Positions 33,774-43,558 of a stretch of 64,000 nucleotides of DNA are shown here, one piece after another. The translations under genes and the position numbers were made by a program. This DNA is from SHZI01 sp041396045 (lineage in GTDB: Bacteria > Pseudomonadota > Gammaproteobacteria > Steroidobacterales > GCA-2729495), in contig JAWKZI010000003.1 in NCBI GenBank assembly GCA_041396045.1, positions 62,001 to 126,000 of the forward strand, given 5' to 3'. The notes beneath the pieces were generated by a model. The model was not told the origin of the DNA. It did no database searches and was given only the letters and a program-made list of their open reading frames with translations. How positions within the stretch are numbered: position 1 is the first letter of the stretch; each line of letters begins with the position of its first letter.

Positions 33774-36710
33774 CTAGCGCAGCCCGAGTTCCAGGATCAC
33801 CCCCGACTGATCAGCCTTTCCTTCCACTGGTGCAGTGAGAAATACCCGGCCGGGGTCAATGCCGGTATCAGTCAGCAAACGCTCCTGCACAGCGAGCGCA
33901 CGGGATCTGGCCAGGGCAAACAGCGTGGCATCATCAACGTTGATCCGTGAACGCAATGCACTTTCCAGCGCGGATATCATTGTGGTCTGAGTGTCATCTG
34001 AATTCTGACCGACATTCCCGGCAGCCGGTTCGGGCGGGCTGAATTTCTGCCCGTGTTCATCTAGATACACATCTTCAAGGAGCTTCCGATACGTCTCGGG
34101 ATCGTTGGTGACCGCTGCGTAGTTCAGCTCGGTCACCGGCTTCTTCCGTGCAGCCAGCTGTGCCTCCCGGAATCGGATCAGCTTCTGTTCGAATGCTGCC
34201 TCTGTCAGCACCGGCACATCGGCCGCATGGTTGTACGTGGCAGGCACATTGAGACTCAAACCTGGCCGTTCAGTCATGGCCTTGACGAGCGAGGCAATGC
34301 GCTCCACGTTGCCAGAGTCGAGCGTGGCGTCCCCTGCCGGGAACTCAATCAGGTTTATTTCCTCACCACCGCCCACCAGTTTGCCCAGCAGGGCGAAAGG
34401 CGCCGTAACTGCCTTCTTGATCAGATTGACAAACACCTTCCAGACGATGGGTCCAATCCGGAACCGGGGATCGTCAATATCACCGGTCACCGGCAAGTCC
34501 AGGTCGATGACACCGTTCTGGTCCTTAAGCAATGCAACCGCGAGTTTCAACGGCAGCGATGTTGCATCCGGGCTCTCGACCTTGTCGCCGAGCTGAAGCT
34601 GGTTGATCACAAACTTGTGGTCAGCATCAAGTCTGCGGTCCTTGATCTTGTAATTCAGATCTGCGGACAGTTTTCCCTGGCGTATGGAGTACCCGGCAAA
34701 GCGCCCGGAATACGGCGTGAACGACGCCAGTTCCACATTGCCCAGCGTCATCGACATGTCCAGAAAGGTCTCGGCAGCGAGTGGATTGACGTCACCGCGG
34801 ATCGTGACTGGCGAAAATTCATCTACCTGGCCATCGACTTCAACCGTAGCGCGCGACCCGGGATCGGACGACAGGCCGGCAATGGTGCCTTTCAGTTTCT
34901 CCAGACCAATGTCGAAATTCGGCTTGGTCGTGAAATCAGCAAAGCGGGCAGATCCGTTGGTTATGCTGACAGTGCCGATCCGGGTTGGAAACGGCAGCGC
35001 GCCGTCCTTTGGTGCAGCCGCCGCTGGTGCCGATGTTGCTGGTGCCGATGTTGTTGGCGCGTCGGACCCGGCCAGGATTGCAGCGATATTGGTTGTGCCG
35101 TCCGGCGCAATGATGACGCGCGCATAAGGGCTGCGAACATCGATCGTGCGGATACGCAAGCCTTGCGGTGCTGACTGGTAATGGATGCCCCGGACACCAA
35201 GTTGTGCCCATTTCACAAAGTCTTCACGCAGCGCATTGTCAATCGTGCGCAGGTCGGTGATGGCCACATCACCGTCAAAAACAATCTTTGCGGCGGGCTG
35301 TGCGTCAGCGTACGTAACCCGCCCTTTGGCAGCCAGGGCACCTTCGGTCAGTGTCATGCTGGTTTGCTGGGCGATGTACGGCTGAAGCATGGCCAGATTC
35401 AGATCCGACAGCTCAAAATCAGCAGTGGTGGACAGTGATTCCAGATCACTTCTGGCAGATACGGTTGCACGGCCCGTACCATTGATCGTGGCGATCGCCT
35501 GCACGTCGACCGAAGTCCCCGGCTTCGTCGAGAACCCCTTGACCGTGATCTGCAGTGGTTGCAGATCCAGCACTGCTGCCGGGTTCAGGCTTCGATCCTC
35601 AATGCTCACAGCGAGTCTGTCGAGCTTCAGGCTGGGCACGCCCACTTGCCAGGATTTAGCCGCAGGCGTGGCATCACTGTCCGACGGCGGACCAGCCAGT
35701 GCCGACAGATTCAGATTACCTTCGGGCGACAACCACGCTTGTACGCGTCCGCCATCAACAGCCAGTTCGCCAATCTCGGCCTTCTGAGCTGCCACAGACA
35801 ACTTCAGGCCAGAGGCCACCACCTTGTCGAGGCTGATGTAATCCACCTCCACGCCCCGGGGCCGAACTGCCAGGGTGGCAATGCTCCCCTCGCCGTCAAC
35901 CACCATGAAATCGTCGGCCGTCAGGCGATAGTCGCCACGCAGGGAAGCCAGCCCGCTGGTCAGTGTCACGGGCAAGGCATCACCGAGAAAAGCCGCCAAC
36001 CGCGGCAGCGGAATATTGCTCAGACTGAACTCACCCTGCGAAGCAAGTGGTTGCGCGGTGAGCGATCCACGCCAGGCGAGCTGTCCGGTATCGAACACGC
36101 GGGCGTTGAGCGTATAGCGCTCGCCATCGGCAAAGGTACTGAAGTTGCTCAGTCGAAAAGTCAGAGGCGAGACCGTCGTGATGAATGGCCTGGATCGGTT
36201 CCGATCCTCGAAGTGAATCTGCCCGTTATTCAGCTGCAGATCATCTATAACTATCCTTGGCAGCGGCGCATTGGCCTTGCCCGGTGCAACGGGTTCCGTC
36301 GCGGCATTGCCGTCTGCAATCGCCTGCAGATCGGCCAGATTAAATGCGCCACCTGGGCGAACCACAGCGTTTACAGCCAACCCATCCAGTGCAATGGCAT
36401 GGAAGGACAGAGCACGACGCCAGATCGAATTGACGTCCAGGTTGATCAGTAAATGGTCGAAGCCCAGCAAGGGACCGCCATCAGCGTCCGGCATTGCGAA
36501 TTTTTCGACATCGACGCTCAGAGTGAACGGATTGACACGGATTTTGCCGATACTCAGCTCACGGCCATAGGTGGCCTGGACGAATTTTCTGGCCTGGCTG
36601 TCGATCAGGAGGGGTGCTCCCAGAAATCCGGCAACGGCGTACAGGCACACCACCAGAATCAGAACACCAGCCCGTACCAGCCAGCGGGTGAGTGTATGTC
36701 GCTTTTGCAT
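33774..36710 (-). CDS. DUF748-family large envelope protein
   Basis: 978 residues from the ATG at 36710. A single N-terminal membrane helix (VRAGVLILVVCLYAVAGFLGAPLLI) is followed by a long repetitive beta-rich periplasmic region with AsmA-like features (ELSIGKIRVNPFTLSVDVEKF, ALDGLAVNAVV, IHYQSAPQGLRIRTIDVRSPYARVII) and DUF748 blocks (SGRFAGYSIRQGKLSADLNYKI, LPLKLAVALLKDQNGVIDLDLPVTGDIDDP). A C-terminal segment resembles an OmpA-like part (ARSRALAVQERLLTDTGIDPGRVFL). By family it is an AsmA-type bridge candidate between inner and outer membranes; lipid transport is a possibility, not shown here. It is intact over nearly 3 kb. Confidence 0.82.
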   Translation of the reverse strand: MQKRHTLTRWLVRAGVLILVVCLYAVAGFLGAPLLIDSQARKFVQATYGRELSIGKIRVNPFTLSVDVEKFAMPDADGGPLLGFDHLLINLDVNSIWRRALSFHAIALDGLAVNAVVRPGGAFNLADLQAIADGNAATEPVAPGKANAPLPRIVIDDLQLNNGQIHFEDRNRSRPFITTVSPLTFRLSNFSTFADGERYTLNARVFDTGQLAWRGSLTAQPLASQGEFSLSNIPLPRLAAFLGDALPVTLTSGLASLRGDYRLTADDFMVVDGEGSIATLAVRPRGVEVDYISLDKVVASGLKLSVAAQKAEIGELAVDGGRVQAWLSPEGNLNLSALAGPPSDSDATPAAKSWQVGVPSLKLDRLAVSIEDRSLNPAAVLDLQPLQITVKGFSTKPGTSVDVQAIATINGTGRATVSARSDLESLSTTADFELSDLNLAMLQPYIAQQTSMTLTEGALAAKGRVTYADAQPAAKIVFDGDVAITDLRTIDNALREDFVKWAQLGVRGIHYQSAPQGLRIRTIDVRSPYARVIIAPDGTTNIAAILAGSDAPTTSAPATSAPAAAAPKDGALPFPTRIGTVSITNGSARFADFTTKPNFDIGLEKLKGTIAGLSSDPGSRATVEVDGQVDEFSPVTIRGDVNPLAAETFLDMSMTLGNVELASFTPYSGRFAGYSIRQGKLSADLNYKIKDRRLDADHKFVINQLQLGDKVESPDATSLPLKLAVALLKDQNGVIDLDLPVTGDIDDPRFRIGPIVWKVFVNLIKKAVTAPFALLGKLVGGGEEINLIEFPAGDATLDSGNVERIASLVKAMTERPGLSLNVPATYNHAADVPVLTEAAFEQKLIRFREAQLAARKKPVTELNYAAVTNDPETYRKLLEDVYLDEHGQKFSPPEPAAGNVGQNSDDTQTTMISALESALRSRINVDDATLFALARSRALAVQERLLTDTGIDPGRVFLTAPVEGKADQSGVILELGLR

Positions 36711-36739
36711 TGGCCAATATTGCGCCAAGATGGGGGCCA

Positions 36740-38350
36740 ATGCTCGCCATATGGATAGCTGCCGCTTTCGCTCTGGGTCTTCTGGCACGCCAGATTGGCC
36801 TGCCGCCGCTCGTTGGTTTTCTGAGTGCGGGATTTCTGCTCAACGCTGCCGGGATAGAGCGCGTGCCCGGCCTGGAGGAGATTGCCCACGTTGGCGTACT
36901 GCTGCTGCTGTTCTCCGTGGGACTGAAACTGCGGATCCAGCATCTCATTCGTGCCGAAGTGTGGGGCGTGGCGCTACTGCAATTTGGTGTGGCCGTGCTG
37001 GCAATCGTCAGGCCGTGGTCAGGCAGGGCAGGTTTCACGGTGCCGGTAACGCTGGTGCTGGCCGGTACGCTGGCTTTTTCCAGCACCGTTCTGGCTGCAA
37101 AAATCCTCGAAGAACGACGCGAAATCCGCGGCTTCCACGGCCGCGTGATCATCGGCATCCTGATCGTGCAGGACATCATTGCCATTGGCATTCTGAGCAT
37201 CAACGACAGCGGTACGCTGACCTGGACAGCAGGGCTCGCATTACTGCTGCCGCTCACCCAGCCAGTTCTGCGAAAGCTGCTGGATCTGGCCGGACACGGC
37301 GTATTGCTCGTTCTGCTGGGTGGTCTTCTGGCTATCGGACTTGGCGGGTACGGCTTTGAGGCCATTGGCCTGTCCGGCGAACTGGGCGCCCTGCTCATCG
37401 GCATGATCCTGGCCAACCACTCGCGCGCCGTCGAACTCAGCGATTCATTGTGGGGAATGAAAGAACTGTTCCTGGTCGGGTTCTTTCTGAGCATCGGACT
37501 CACAGGTTTGCCGGATATGCATACGCTTGAATTGGCTGCCATTCCGATCGTGTTGTTGCCGCTCAAGGTCCTGTTGTTCTTCTTTTTGTTGCTGGCTTTC
37601 GGCCTGTCCGCCCGCACCGGCTTTCTCGCGGGAGTCAGTCTGGCCACCTACAGCGAATTCGGCCTGATTGTGATGGCGGGCGCCGTGGAGCGGGAGTTGG
37701 TACCAATAGAGTGGGAAGCGGCAACTGCAATTGCCATTGCCGTCTCGTTCGCGATAGCCGCGCCCCTGAATCGCTACGCACATGATATCTATGCCGTGCT
37801 GGAACGATTCCTGCGCTTTTTCGAGCGGCGCAGCCGTCACCCGGATGAAGAGCCGATCTCGCTTGGAAGAGCGGAAGTGGTCGTGGTTGGCATGGGCCGC
37901 GTCGGAACAGGTGCCTACAACCATGTGCGGGAGATGGGACTGAAGGTAGTAGGCCTTGATAGCGACCTTGGCAAGGTCAAGCGGCATCTCAGCGAAGGCC
38001 GGCGTGTGGTCTACGCCGATGCCGAAGATCCACTGCTCTGGCACCGACTGCACCTCGACAAGGTGAAGGTCGTGATGCTGGCGGTCCCGGACATGGAAGC
38101 AAAGGTTGCGGCCTGCGAGCAATTACGCCGGCGTGACTTTGCCGGACTGATCAGCGCCACCTACGTCTGGGCCGATGAGCAGCAACCAATACTCACCGCG
38201 GGCGCTGATGTCACCTACAACTATTTTGCCGAAGCAGGCGTCGGCCTTGCCGCCGATACCTTCGATGCGTTGCCGCCGGATTCGCTTACACTGGCGCGCG
38301 ATTCGCGAAACAAGGAACGTGCCAATGCTTATTCCAGTGCACAGCAGTAG
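36740..38350 (+). CDS. KefB-like CPA2 cation:proton antiporter with RCK domain
   Basis: 536 residues from the ATG at 36740. Twelve or so hydrophobic helices of the Na+/H+ exchanger (CPA2) type (LPPLVGFLSAGFLLNAAGIE, FSSTVLAAKILEERRE, GALLIGMILANHS) are followed by a cytosolic TrkA-N/RCK domain (VVVVGMGRVGTGAYNHV, a GxGxxG nucleotide site, then DAEDPLLWHRLHLDKVKVVMLAVPD). It should exchange K+ or Na+ for H+ and be gated by nucleotide or thiol ligands. Its end overlaps the next gene by 26 bp, suggesting translational coupling with a carbonic-anhydrase-like protein. It diverges from the DUF748 gene. Confidence 0.88.
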   Translation: MLAIWIAAAFALGLLARQIGLPPLVGFLSAGFLLNAAGIERVPGLEEIAHVGVLLLLFSVGLKLRIQHLIRAEVWGVALLQFGVAVLAIVRPWSGRAGFTVPVTLVLAGTLAFSSTVLAAKILEERREIRGFHGRVIIGILIVQDIIAIGILSINDSGTLTWTAGLALLLPLTQPVLRKLLDLAGHGVLLVLLGGLLAIGLGGYGFEAIGLSGELGALLIGMILANHSRAVELSDSLWGMKELFLVGFFLSIGLTGLPDMHTLELAAIPIVLLPLKVLLFFFLLLAFGLSARTGFLAGVSLATYSEFGLIVMAGAVERELVPIEWEAATAIAIAVSFAIAAPLNRYAHDIYAVLERFLRFFERRSRHPDEEPISLGRAEVVVVGMGRVGTGAYNHVREMGLKVVGLDSDLGKVKRHLSEGRRVVYADAEDPLLWHRLHLDKVKVVMLAVPDMEAKVAACEQLRRRDFAGLISATYVWADEQQPILTAGADVTYNYFAEAGVGLAADTFDALPPDSLTLARDSRNKERANAYSSAQQ

Positions 38351-38891
38351 CGATATTCTGCCGGCCTACAGGAACACGCCGGTAGCGACACTGCTGCGGC
38401 TGCAAAACCTGCACGACCAGCCATCGCCTGATTCGAAGACAGCAACGTCGGGAAATAACCAGCCGCAGATTCTGCTCAGTACCTGCTTCGAGTCGGAGCC
38501 GGAATGGCACTTGCCTGCCGGATTTGCCATCGTCTTGCGGACCGGGGCGGCAAGCCTGAAACGGGATCCCTTCAAAGTCTCATGGGCAGTTGGTGTAGCC
38601 GGTGCGTCCGCAATCGCCGTCATCGGCCACGAGACTGCCGAATGCCTGAACTCACCGGCAATCGCGAAGCCTTTGTCGCACGAATGACTGAGTCCGCCGG
38701 TTGGGGAACGGGCGGCGGCCGAACAGCATTTCGACCACTGGAGCGACCTGTTCGCAATCAACAGCCCTGAAGAATTTGTCGTTGCCGAGGCAGCCCGATT
38801 ACATAACCGGTATCCAAAGATAACGGTGGCGCCACTGCTGTACCGTTCAGCCAGCAACAAACTCGAACAGGTAGCCGCCGATAGCGACTAA
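38325..38891 (+). pseudogene. Beta-carbonic-anhydrase-like protein, two compensating frameshifts
   Basis: The ATG at 38325 has AAGGA eight bases upstream and lies inside the antiporter's last codons. The reading frame keeps family features (MLIPVHSSSDILPAYRNTP, FAIVLRTGAASLKRDPFKVSWAV, AIAVIGHE) but stops at 38687; the continuation MPELTGNREAFVARMTESAGW is in another frame, and AAAEQHFDHWSDLF..PKITVAPLLYR is back in the first. One added base near 38630 would restore a His-x-x-Cys zinc site (GHxDCRM). The first zinc/catalytic motif reads CFESE instead of CxDxR, so even a repaired protein may not be a standard carbonic anhydrase. Confidence 0.7.
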
Positions 38892-38909
38892 GAATGCCTT
38901 CAGGGGCTG

Positions 38910-39680
38910 TTATCCGCCCCGCGAGCGGACTTTGTAGTTGCCCCGCTGTTCGTCGAATTCCAGATCCAGAATGCCCTGTTTGGCGGCATCTTCCAGCAAT
39001 TCGGAGAAGCTTCTGTAGCCGTACACCGTTTCGTTGAATCCCGGATACACGCGCCGCACGGTCTGTTTAACCAGTGACCCCCATAGCGGATCGTAGTCCC
39101 GCGACAATGATTCGACTGTACTCGCGACTTTGTCCAGAGCCTCTTCCTGCTCCTTGTTCTTCGCCGGTTTTGCCCGTGTGCGCGGCCGGTTCGATACGGT
39201 GATCAGGTCATCGTAGAAAATGAACTCGTCGCAGTTCGATGCCAGCAGATCGGACGTTGAATTGCGTACACCACATCCAATGACGCGCTTGTCATTCTCC
39301 TTGAGCTTGGACACCAGCGGCGAAAAGTCGCTGTCGCCGGTCAACAGTACAAAAGTATCGATATGGCCCTTCGCATAGCACAGGTCGAGTGCATCAACGA
39401 CCATGCGGATGTCGGCACTGTTCTTGCCGCTCATCTTGGTCTGGGGAATGTCGATCATCTCGAAACCCTGCTTGTGGAATTCCTGCATGAACTGACGGTA
39501 ACGGGTCCAGTCACAGTAGGCGCGCTTGGCTACAATGCGGCCTTTTTCGAGCAGCCGCTTCAGTACAAGTTCGATATCGAAACGCCCTGCCTTGGTGTCC
39601 TGCACGCCCAGCGCAAGATTCTCGAAATCGACGTATACGGCTATCGCCGACTCACTGTTTCTGTGCATGTCGTTGGCCAT
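38910..39680 (-). CDS. NYN-domain (PIN-like) protein with C-terminal OST-HTH-type domain
   Basis: 256 residues from the ATG at 39680 (GGAG five bases upstream). The N-terminal NYN domain shows AVYVDFENLALG, ADIRMVVDALDLCYAKGHIDTFVLLTGDSDFSPLV and GCGVRNSTSDLLASNCDEFIFYD, with conserved acidic residues of the PIN-like metal site; family members are predicted RNases (LabA/DUF88 group). The last ~75 residues (LWGSLVKQTVRRVYPGFNETVYGYRSFSELLEDAAKQG) resemble the LOTUS/OST-HTH RNA-binding fold. A role in RNA turnover is likely. It converges with the preceding gene. Confidence 0.85.
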   Translation of the reverse strand: MANDMHRNSESAIAVYVDFENLALGVQDTKAGRFDIELVLKRLLEKGRIVAKRAYCDWTRYRQFMQEFHKQGFEMIDIPQTKMSGKNSADIRMVVDALDLCYAKGHIDTFVLLTGDSDFSPLVSKLKENDKRVIGCGVRNSTSDLLASNCDEFIFYDDLITVSNRPRTRAKPAKNKEQEEALDKVASTVESLSRDYDPLWGSLVKQTVRRVYPGFNETVYGYRSFSELLEDAAKQGILDLEFDEQRGNYKVRSRGG

Positions 39681-39801
39681 TCGGTCTCCAGGTATGTTGC
39701 AGTGCCAGCGTGTTAACTTTGAACGACATGATCCCACAACCCGATACTTTTGTTAGGCTAATCCGTCAGAGACGGGTCCGCATCCAGGCCGATTGCGACC
39801 A

Positions 39802-41769
39802 ATGAACAGCCCCCGGTTACCCAAGGTTCCACCCGCCGCGATTCTCTATCGGCAATTCACTGCCATTGTGGTGCATCACCGGTTGGCACTACGGTCGGGC
39901 ACGTGGGTGGCGGCAGCCGTACTGGCCGTGGCGTTGCTGATGGCCACTGACCAGTCAGGTGCCGGCGAATCCACCCGCGCGCAATCGCTCCCGAAATCCG
40001 GCACCACCAGTGTCACCGGCAGAAATTCCCAGGCGACCAGTTCCCGCGCAAATGAATCCTGGCAAAGGGATCCCGGCGGAAACCACTACTCCACATTGGC
40101 CCAGATCGACACCAGAAATGTATGGCGACTGGAAGAGGTTTGGAACTGGCAAAACAGCAATCGTGGCAACAAGCCGGCGGCGGCAGCGAATCTGGCCGTG
40201 ACTGACGCCAGTGCGGCACCGCAACTGCTGCCCGACGCGGCCGGTGGCGCCTTGCTGAGCTGTACCGGCAGCAATCAAGTGGTTGCGCTGGACCCGGCAA
40301 CGGGTGCCGAACGCTGGCGGGCTACACTACCACCAGCCATAAATCGCACGAGTGGTGCCGCTTCTGCGCCGGGTGGCACCATGGCGCCGCAGGCGCAATC
40401 GTGCCGGAGCATCAGTTACTGGCACGACCCGGCAGCATCCGCAAGTAGTGCCCCATCATGTGCTCACCGGATACTGGCAGGCACCGGCGATGGTCGACTG
40501 CTTGCCCTTGACGCAACGACCGGCAAGCGCTGTGTCGATTTCGGCAACCAGGGCCAGGTTGATCTCACAGCGCTGCTGGCGGCCGACCACGCGCCAGCGG
40601 CCGTTCATCACACATCGATTGGCGACACCCTTCCGGTGGTCATCGGCAACCTCATCGTGGTTAGCTACAACGACGAAACACCAGACAACCCCAGCCACCA
40701 GATGCTCGTGGCAGTGGACGCACGCAGCGGCACACCCCGCTGGACCAGCACCCTGCAAGGCCCGGCTTCGGCCTACAGCCCTCAGCTGGTCGCTGATGCC
40801 GATCGAAATCTGGTTGTGGCGGCAACGCCAGATATCTTGCTGGCCCTGCATGCAGACACTGGCGATCTCCTGTGGCGATTCCCGATGAGTTCCAGTCGGA
40901 ACCACTACAAACCATCAAAACCGCTGCTGGTCGATATTTCTCTGGGTAACAAACGCATGCCGGCTGTCGCCATTGTCACGGCCCAGGCGATGACCCTGGT
41001 CCTGGACAGGACCACCGGCACCCCCCTCCTGCCGGTCACCGGGTCCAGACTGACTGGCCCGGATCTGACGCCGGATGACGCCTGGGGATTAACGTTCTGG
41101 GACGAAACGCGCTGTCGTGACCAGATAGTCGGGGCCCGGCGTATCGTTCCCGACAGCTCCGCGATTGCGTCTTTGGAGGATGACCAACCATGGATTGAAT
41201 TTCCCGGGTCGCTCGACGACACGCCATGGCATGGAGTCGCCTTCGATCCCGCGCGCAACCTTCTGATCACCAGCCTTCCGCGTGTGGGCATCTACTACAC
41301 ACCCGCTTCAACCGGCACCAGGCCACAACTTTTCCTCGGGCCTGCCGGCCTGCCATGCACCGCGCCGCCCTGGTCGATACTGGTGGGCGTTGACCTGGCA
41401 AATGGCGGAGTCCACTGGCAGGTGCCCCTCACCACGGCCGGTAGTGTGATGAAGTCCGTCCTGGCCCGATCGCCATCGAAATGGAGCGGACCACTTGCCG
41501 GCAGCCCACTGATCACTGCCGGTCAATTAACATTCATCGGCGTGCCCGGCAGCCAGCGTTTGCTCGCATTCGACACCGAAACCGCGCACGAAGTCTGGTC
41601 CATGCCGCTACCGGCACCCGCCCGGTTTGCACCAATAACCTATGAACGCAACGGACGCCAGTTTCTGGTTGTTGCGGGCGCTAGCGGTCCGGCCGTCAAT
41701 GACAATCGCAGTTCTGACTACCTGATGGCCTATGCACTGCCCCAAAAGTACCTGCAAACCCGCGACTGA
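39802..41769 (+). CDS. PQQ-binding-like beta-propeller protein (membrane-bound dehydrogenase type)
   Basis: 655 residues from the ATG at 39802. One membrane segment (WVAAAVLAVALLMATD) anchors a large periplasmic eight-bladed propeller with tryptophan-docking repeats (SNQVVALDPATGAERWRATLP, DGRLLALDATTGKRC, ILLALHADTGDLLWRFPM) and the mGDH-type blocks WHGVAFDPARNLLI and PLAGSPLITAGQLTFIG. The family oxidises sugars or alcohols with PQQ and feeds electrons to ubiquinone. I do not see a definite catalytic Asp or Ca2+-site set, so PQQ binding is not assured. No PQQ biosynthesis genes are in the window. Confidence 0.78.
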   Translation: MNSPRLPKVPPAAILYRQFTAIVVHHRLALRSGTWVAAAVLAVALLMATDQSGAGESTRAQSLPKSGTTSVTGRNSQATSSRANESWQRDPGGNHYSTLAQIDTRNVWRLEEVWNWQNSNRGNKPAAAANLAVTDASAAPQLLPDAAGGALLSCTGSNQVVALDPATGAERWRATLPPAINRTSGAASAPGGTMAPQAQSCRSISYWHDPAASASSAPSCAHRILAGTGDGRLLALDATTGKRCVDFGNQGQVDLTALLAADHAPAAVHHTSIGDTLPVVIGNLIVVSYNDETPDNPSHQMLVAVDARSGTPRWTSTLQGPASAYSPQLVADADRNLVVAATPDILLALHADTGDLLWRFPMSSSRNHYKPSKPLLVDISLGNKRMPAVAIVTAQAMTLVLDRTTGTPLLPVTGSRLTGPDLTPDDAWGLTFWDETRCRDQIVGARRIVPDSSAIASLEDDQPWIEFPGSLDDTPWHGVAFDPARNLLITSLPRVGIYYTPASTGTRPQLFLGPAGLPCTAPPWSILVGVDLANGGVHWQVPLTTAGSVMKSVLARSPSKWSGPLAGSPLITAGQLTFIGVPGSQRLLAFDTETAHEVWSMPLPAPARFAPITYERNGRQFLVVAGASGPAVNDNRSSDYLMAYALPQKYLQTRD

Positions 41770-41866
41770 GGACCGCAGGGCAGCTATGGATTCCAGCCAT
41801 TCTGCGTGCCATTATCAACCGCGTCGAACTTTCGCAAGCCGCACTGACGGCAGGAGAATCCCAAAC

Positions 41867-42205
41867 ATGAAGTCCACTCTGATTGCAGCAATTGCGGTAC
41901 TGGCCCTCAGCCCACTGGCGGCGTCTGCCGCAGACGGCGCGGGTCATTGCAACTATGTCCAGCAAAACATGTTCGCCGGCCCGTTCAAGGTGTGTGACGC
42001 ACCCACCGATGCCGCGAAGTGTACCGAGCTGGGAAAAACCGACGACAACAGCAGTGCCGTATACGCTGATGGCGCCTGCGCCACCGAAGGACGCGTGGGC
42101 GTTTGTGACATGGGCGATGCCGGAACACGCACCTATTATGAAGGCGACCCAGGTGGTCTCGAGATCGGCTGTGGCTTCCAGGGCGGTGAATGGAAGACCG
42201 GCTGA
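41867..42205 (+). CDS. Small Cys-rich periplasmic protein
   Basis: 112 residues from the ATG at 41867, with CAGGAG upstream. A Sec signal peptide (MKSTLIAAIAVLALSPLAASA) precedes a mature domain with six Cys (HCNYV, KVCDAP, KCTEL, GACATEG, GVCDMG, IGCGF), consistent with three disulfides in the oxidising periplasm. I do not recognise the family. It is followed by a good intrinsic terminator, so it is probably the end of a transcript that may include the propeller gene. Confidence 0.75.
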   Translation: MKSTLIAAIAVLALSPLAASAADGAGHCNYVQQNMFAGPFKVCDAPTDAAKCTELGKTDDNSSAVYADGACATEGRVGVCDMGDAGTRTYYEGDPGGLEIGCGFQGGEWKTG

Positions 42206-42258
42206 AGCCCTGACTGAGTCAGAGCTGCCAACGGCAGTTCATCAAAGACTAAACAATG

Positions 42259-42292
42259 AAGGGTCGGTGCTGTAAGGCGCCGGCCCTTTTTT
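42259..42292 (+). terminator. Intrinsic terminator after the Cys-rich protein gene
   Basis: The arms AAGGGTCGGTGC and GGCGCCGGCCCTT pair with two G-T wobbles around a TGTAA loop, followed by a run of six T residues. It lies ~55 bp after the stop at 42205 and immediately before the end of the convergent serine hydrolase gene. On the minus strand it has no T-run, so it serves the plus-strand transcript only. Confidence 0.85.
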
Positions 42293-42300
42293 GCATCCGG

Positions 42301-43549
42301 TTATCCTGGCTTGATGCCTCGAATAATCGTATTGGGCAGCCGGGCATTGTCCCAGCCGGCCTTGAGTGGCGTATTGCCGTTGTGCGGCCCCAGACGCACA
42401 ACGATCAAATCCAGCGCCGGCGACACATAAACCCGCTGACCACCGCGGCCCAGAAGCATGTAGAGATCCGGAACGAGAAAGGGCTCGGACTGGGGTCGCT
42501 CGCGGTCACTTGGCCCCTTTGAATAACCGGTCATGCCAGTGCCAAGCCAGGTGAAGTAGCCATAGCCGGCAAACTCCGGTGATGGCGTTGTCATGGCCGC
42601 GATCCATTGCGCAGGCACAACCTGTACATCACCCACCAGACCGTTGTCTTTCATCATCAGACCCACTCGCGCCCAGTCCATCGCATCGCGCCAGCATGCA
42701 ACAGGCGGTCATCGCGAGCGGACCATCGCCGGAGACACTGCCAGTAACAGGATCTGGGGGGTCGGCGGCATCCCTGTCCAGCCATACTTTCCCCGGGGCC
42801 CCTCCCATCGGCCGCCAGATCTTTTGATCGAGCCAGCGTTGCCATGGCATTCCTGTTGCCCGTTGCACGATCAGGCCGACCAGAGCGGCATCCATATCGT
42901 TGTAGTCAAACTCGCGGCCCGGGGCCATCGCAGCCCGAATGCGCAAATACTCAGCTGGCCGGTCGGAACTGACCAGCACCCGAAAAACCGAGTCTTCAGC
43001 AAAGGGATTGAAGGTAAAGCGTGACTGCGCCAGCCCGCTCGCCATCTGCAGCAGATCGCGAATACGTATTGCACCACGAGGGTCGCCAGCCCATTCAGGC
43101 AGATAGCTGGATACCGGCTCGTCAACAGACTTGATGTATCCATCGGCAATCGCCAAACCGACGGTCAGGGCGGCCAGTGTCTTCATCATCGACTGGGATT
43201 GTGTCAGGCGCTCCGGCGACCACCCAGGCGCGTACCACTCGGTCTGAACCACCCCATGGTGAACCACGATTAGCGCATAGGAATCGAATTCAGCCGCGTA
43301 CTGTTCGGCCTCCCGCAGCGCAGCCGGCGCAATGGTCCGGGCATCATCATCCGCCGCCGCGGGTATCTCGCGGATCGGGTCGCCACCTACACTGGCTGTC
43401 GGCCGAAAGTTCATGTAGTCCGGCGACTGGTGTGTCATCACATCCAGCCAGCGACTCCAGTACAACGGATCCTGCCACCACGACAAGGCGACTACCCCGG
43501 CGAAACCCAGGAGCAGGATCAGCAGCAGGCGTGTCAGCCTCCAGCGCAT
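42301..43549 (-). CDS. Serine hydrolase, class C beta-lactamase fold, one frameshift
   Basis: About 415 residues when joined. An N-terminal membrane segment (LLLILLLGFAGVVALSW) anchors a penicillin-binding-protein-like domain. The SxxK nucleophile is in SQSMMKTL, the second motif is probably FDYNDMD (YxN region), and the C-terminal frame carries GYGYFTWLGTG and the strand LDLIVVRLG. The two frames meet near 42690, where ACCMLAR is followed in the next frame by AMDWARVGLMM. Such proteins act as esterases, amidases or peptidases on the outer face of the inner membrane. It starts nine bases after chelatase-like copy 1 and probably belongs to that operon. Confidence 0.82.
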
Positions 43550-43558
43550 CTTGATGCC

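Noticed and set aside
34227..35174. 315-codon plus-strand frame inside the DUF748 gene
   Set aside because: GC-rich DNA leaves long antisense frames; the composition (many Arg, Gln, Cys) is unlike a real protein and it opposes a 3-kb gene with coherent features.
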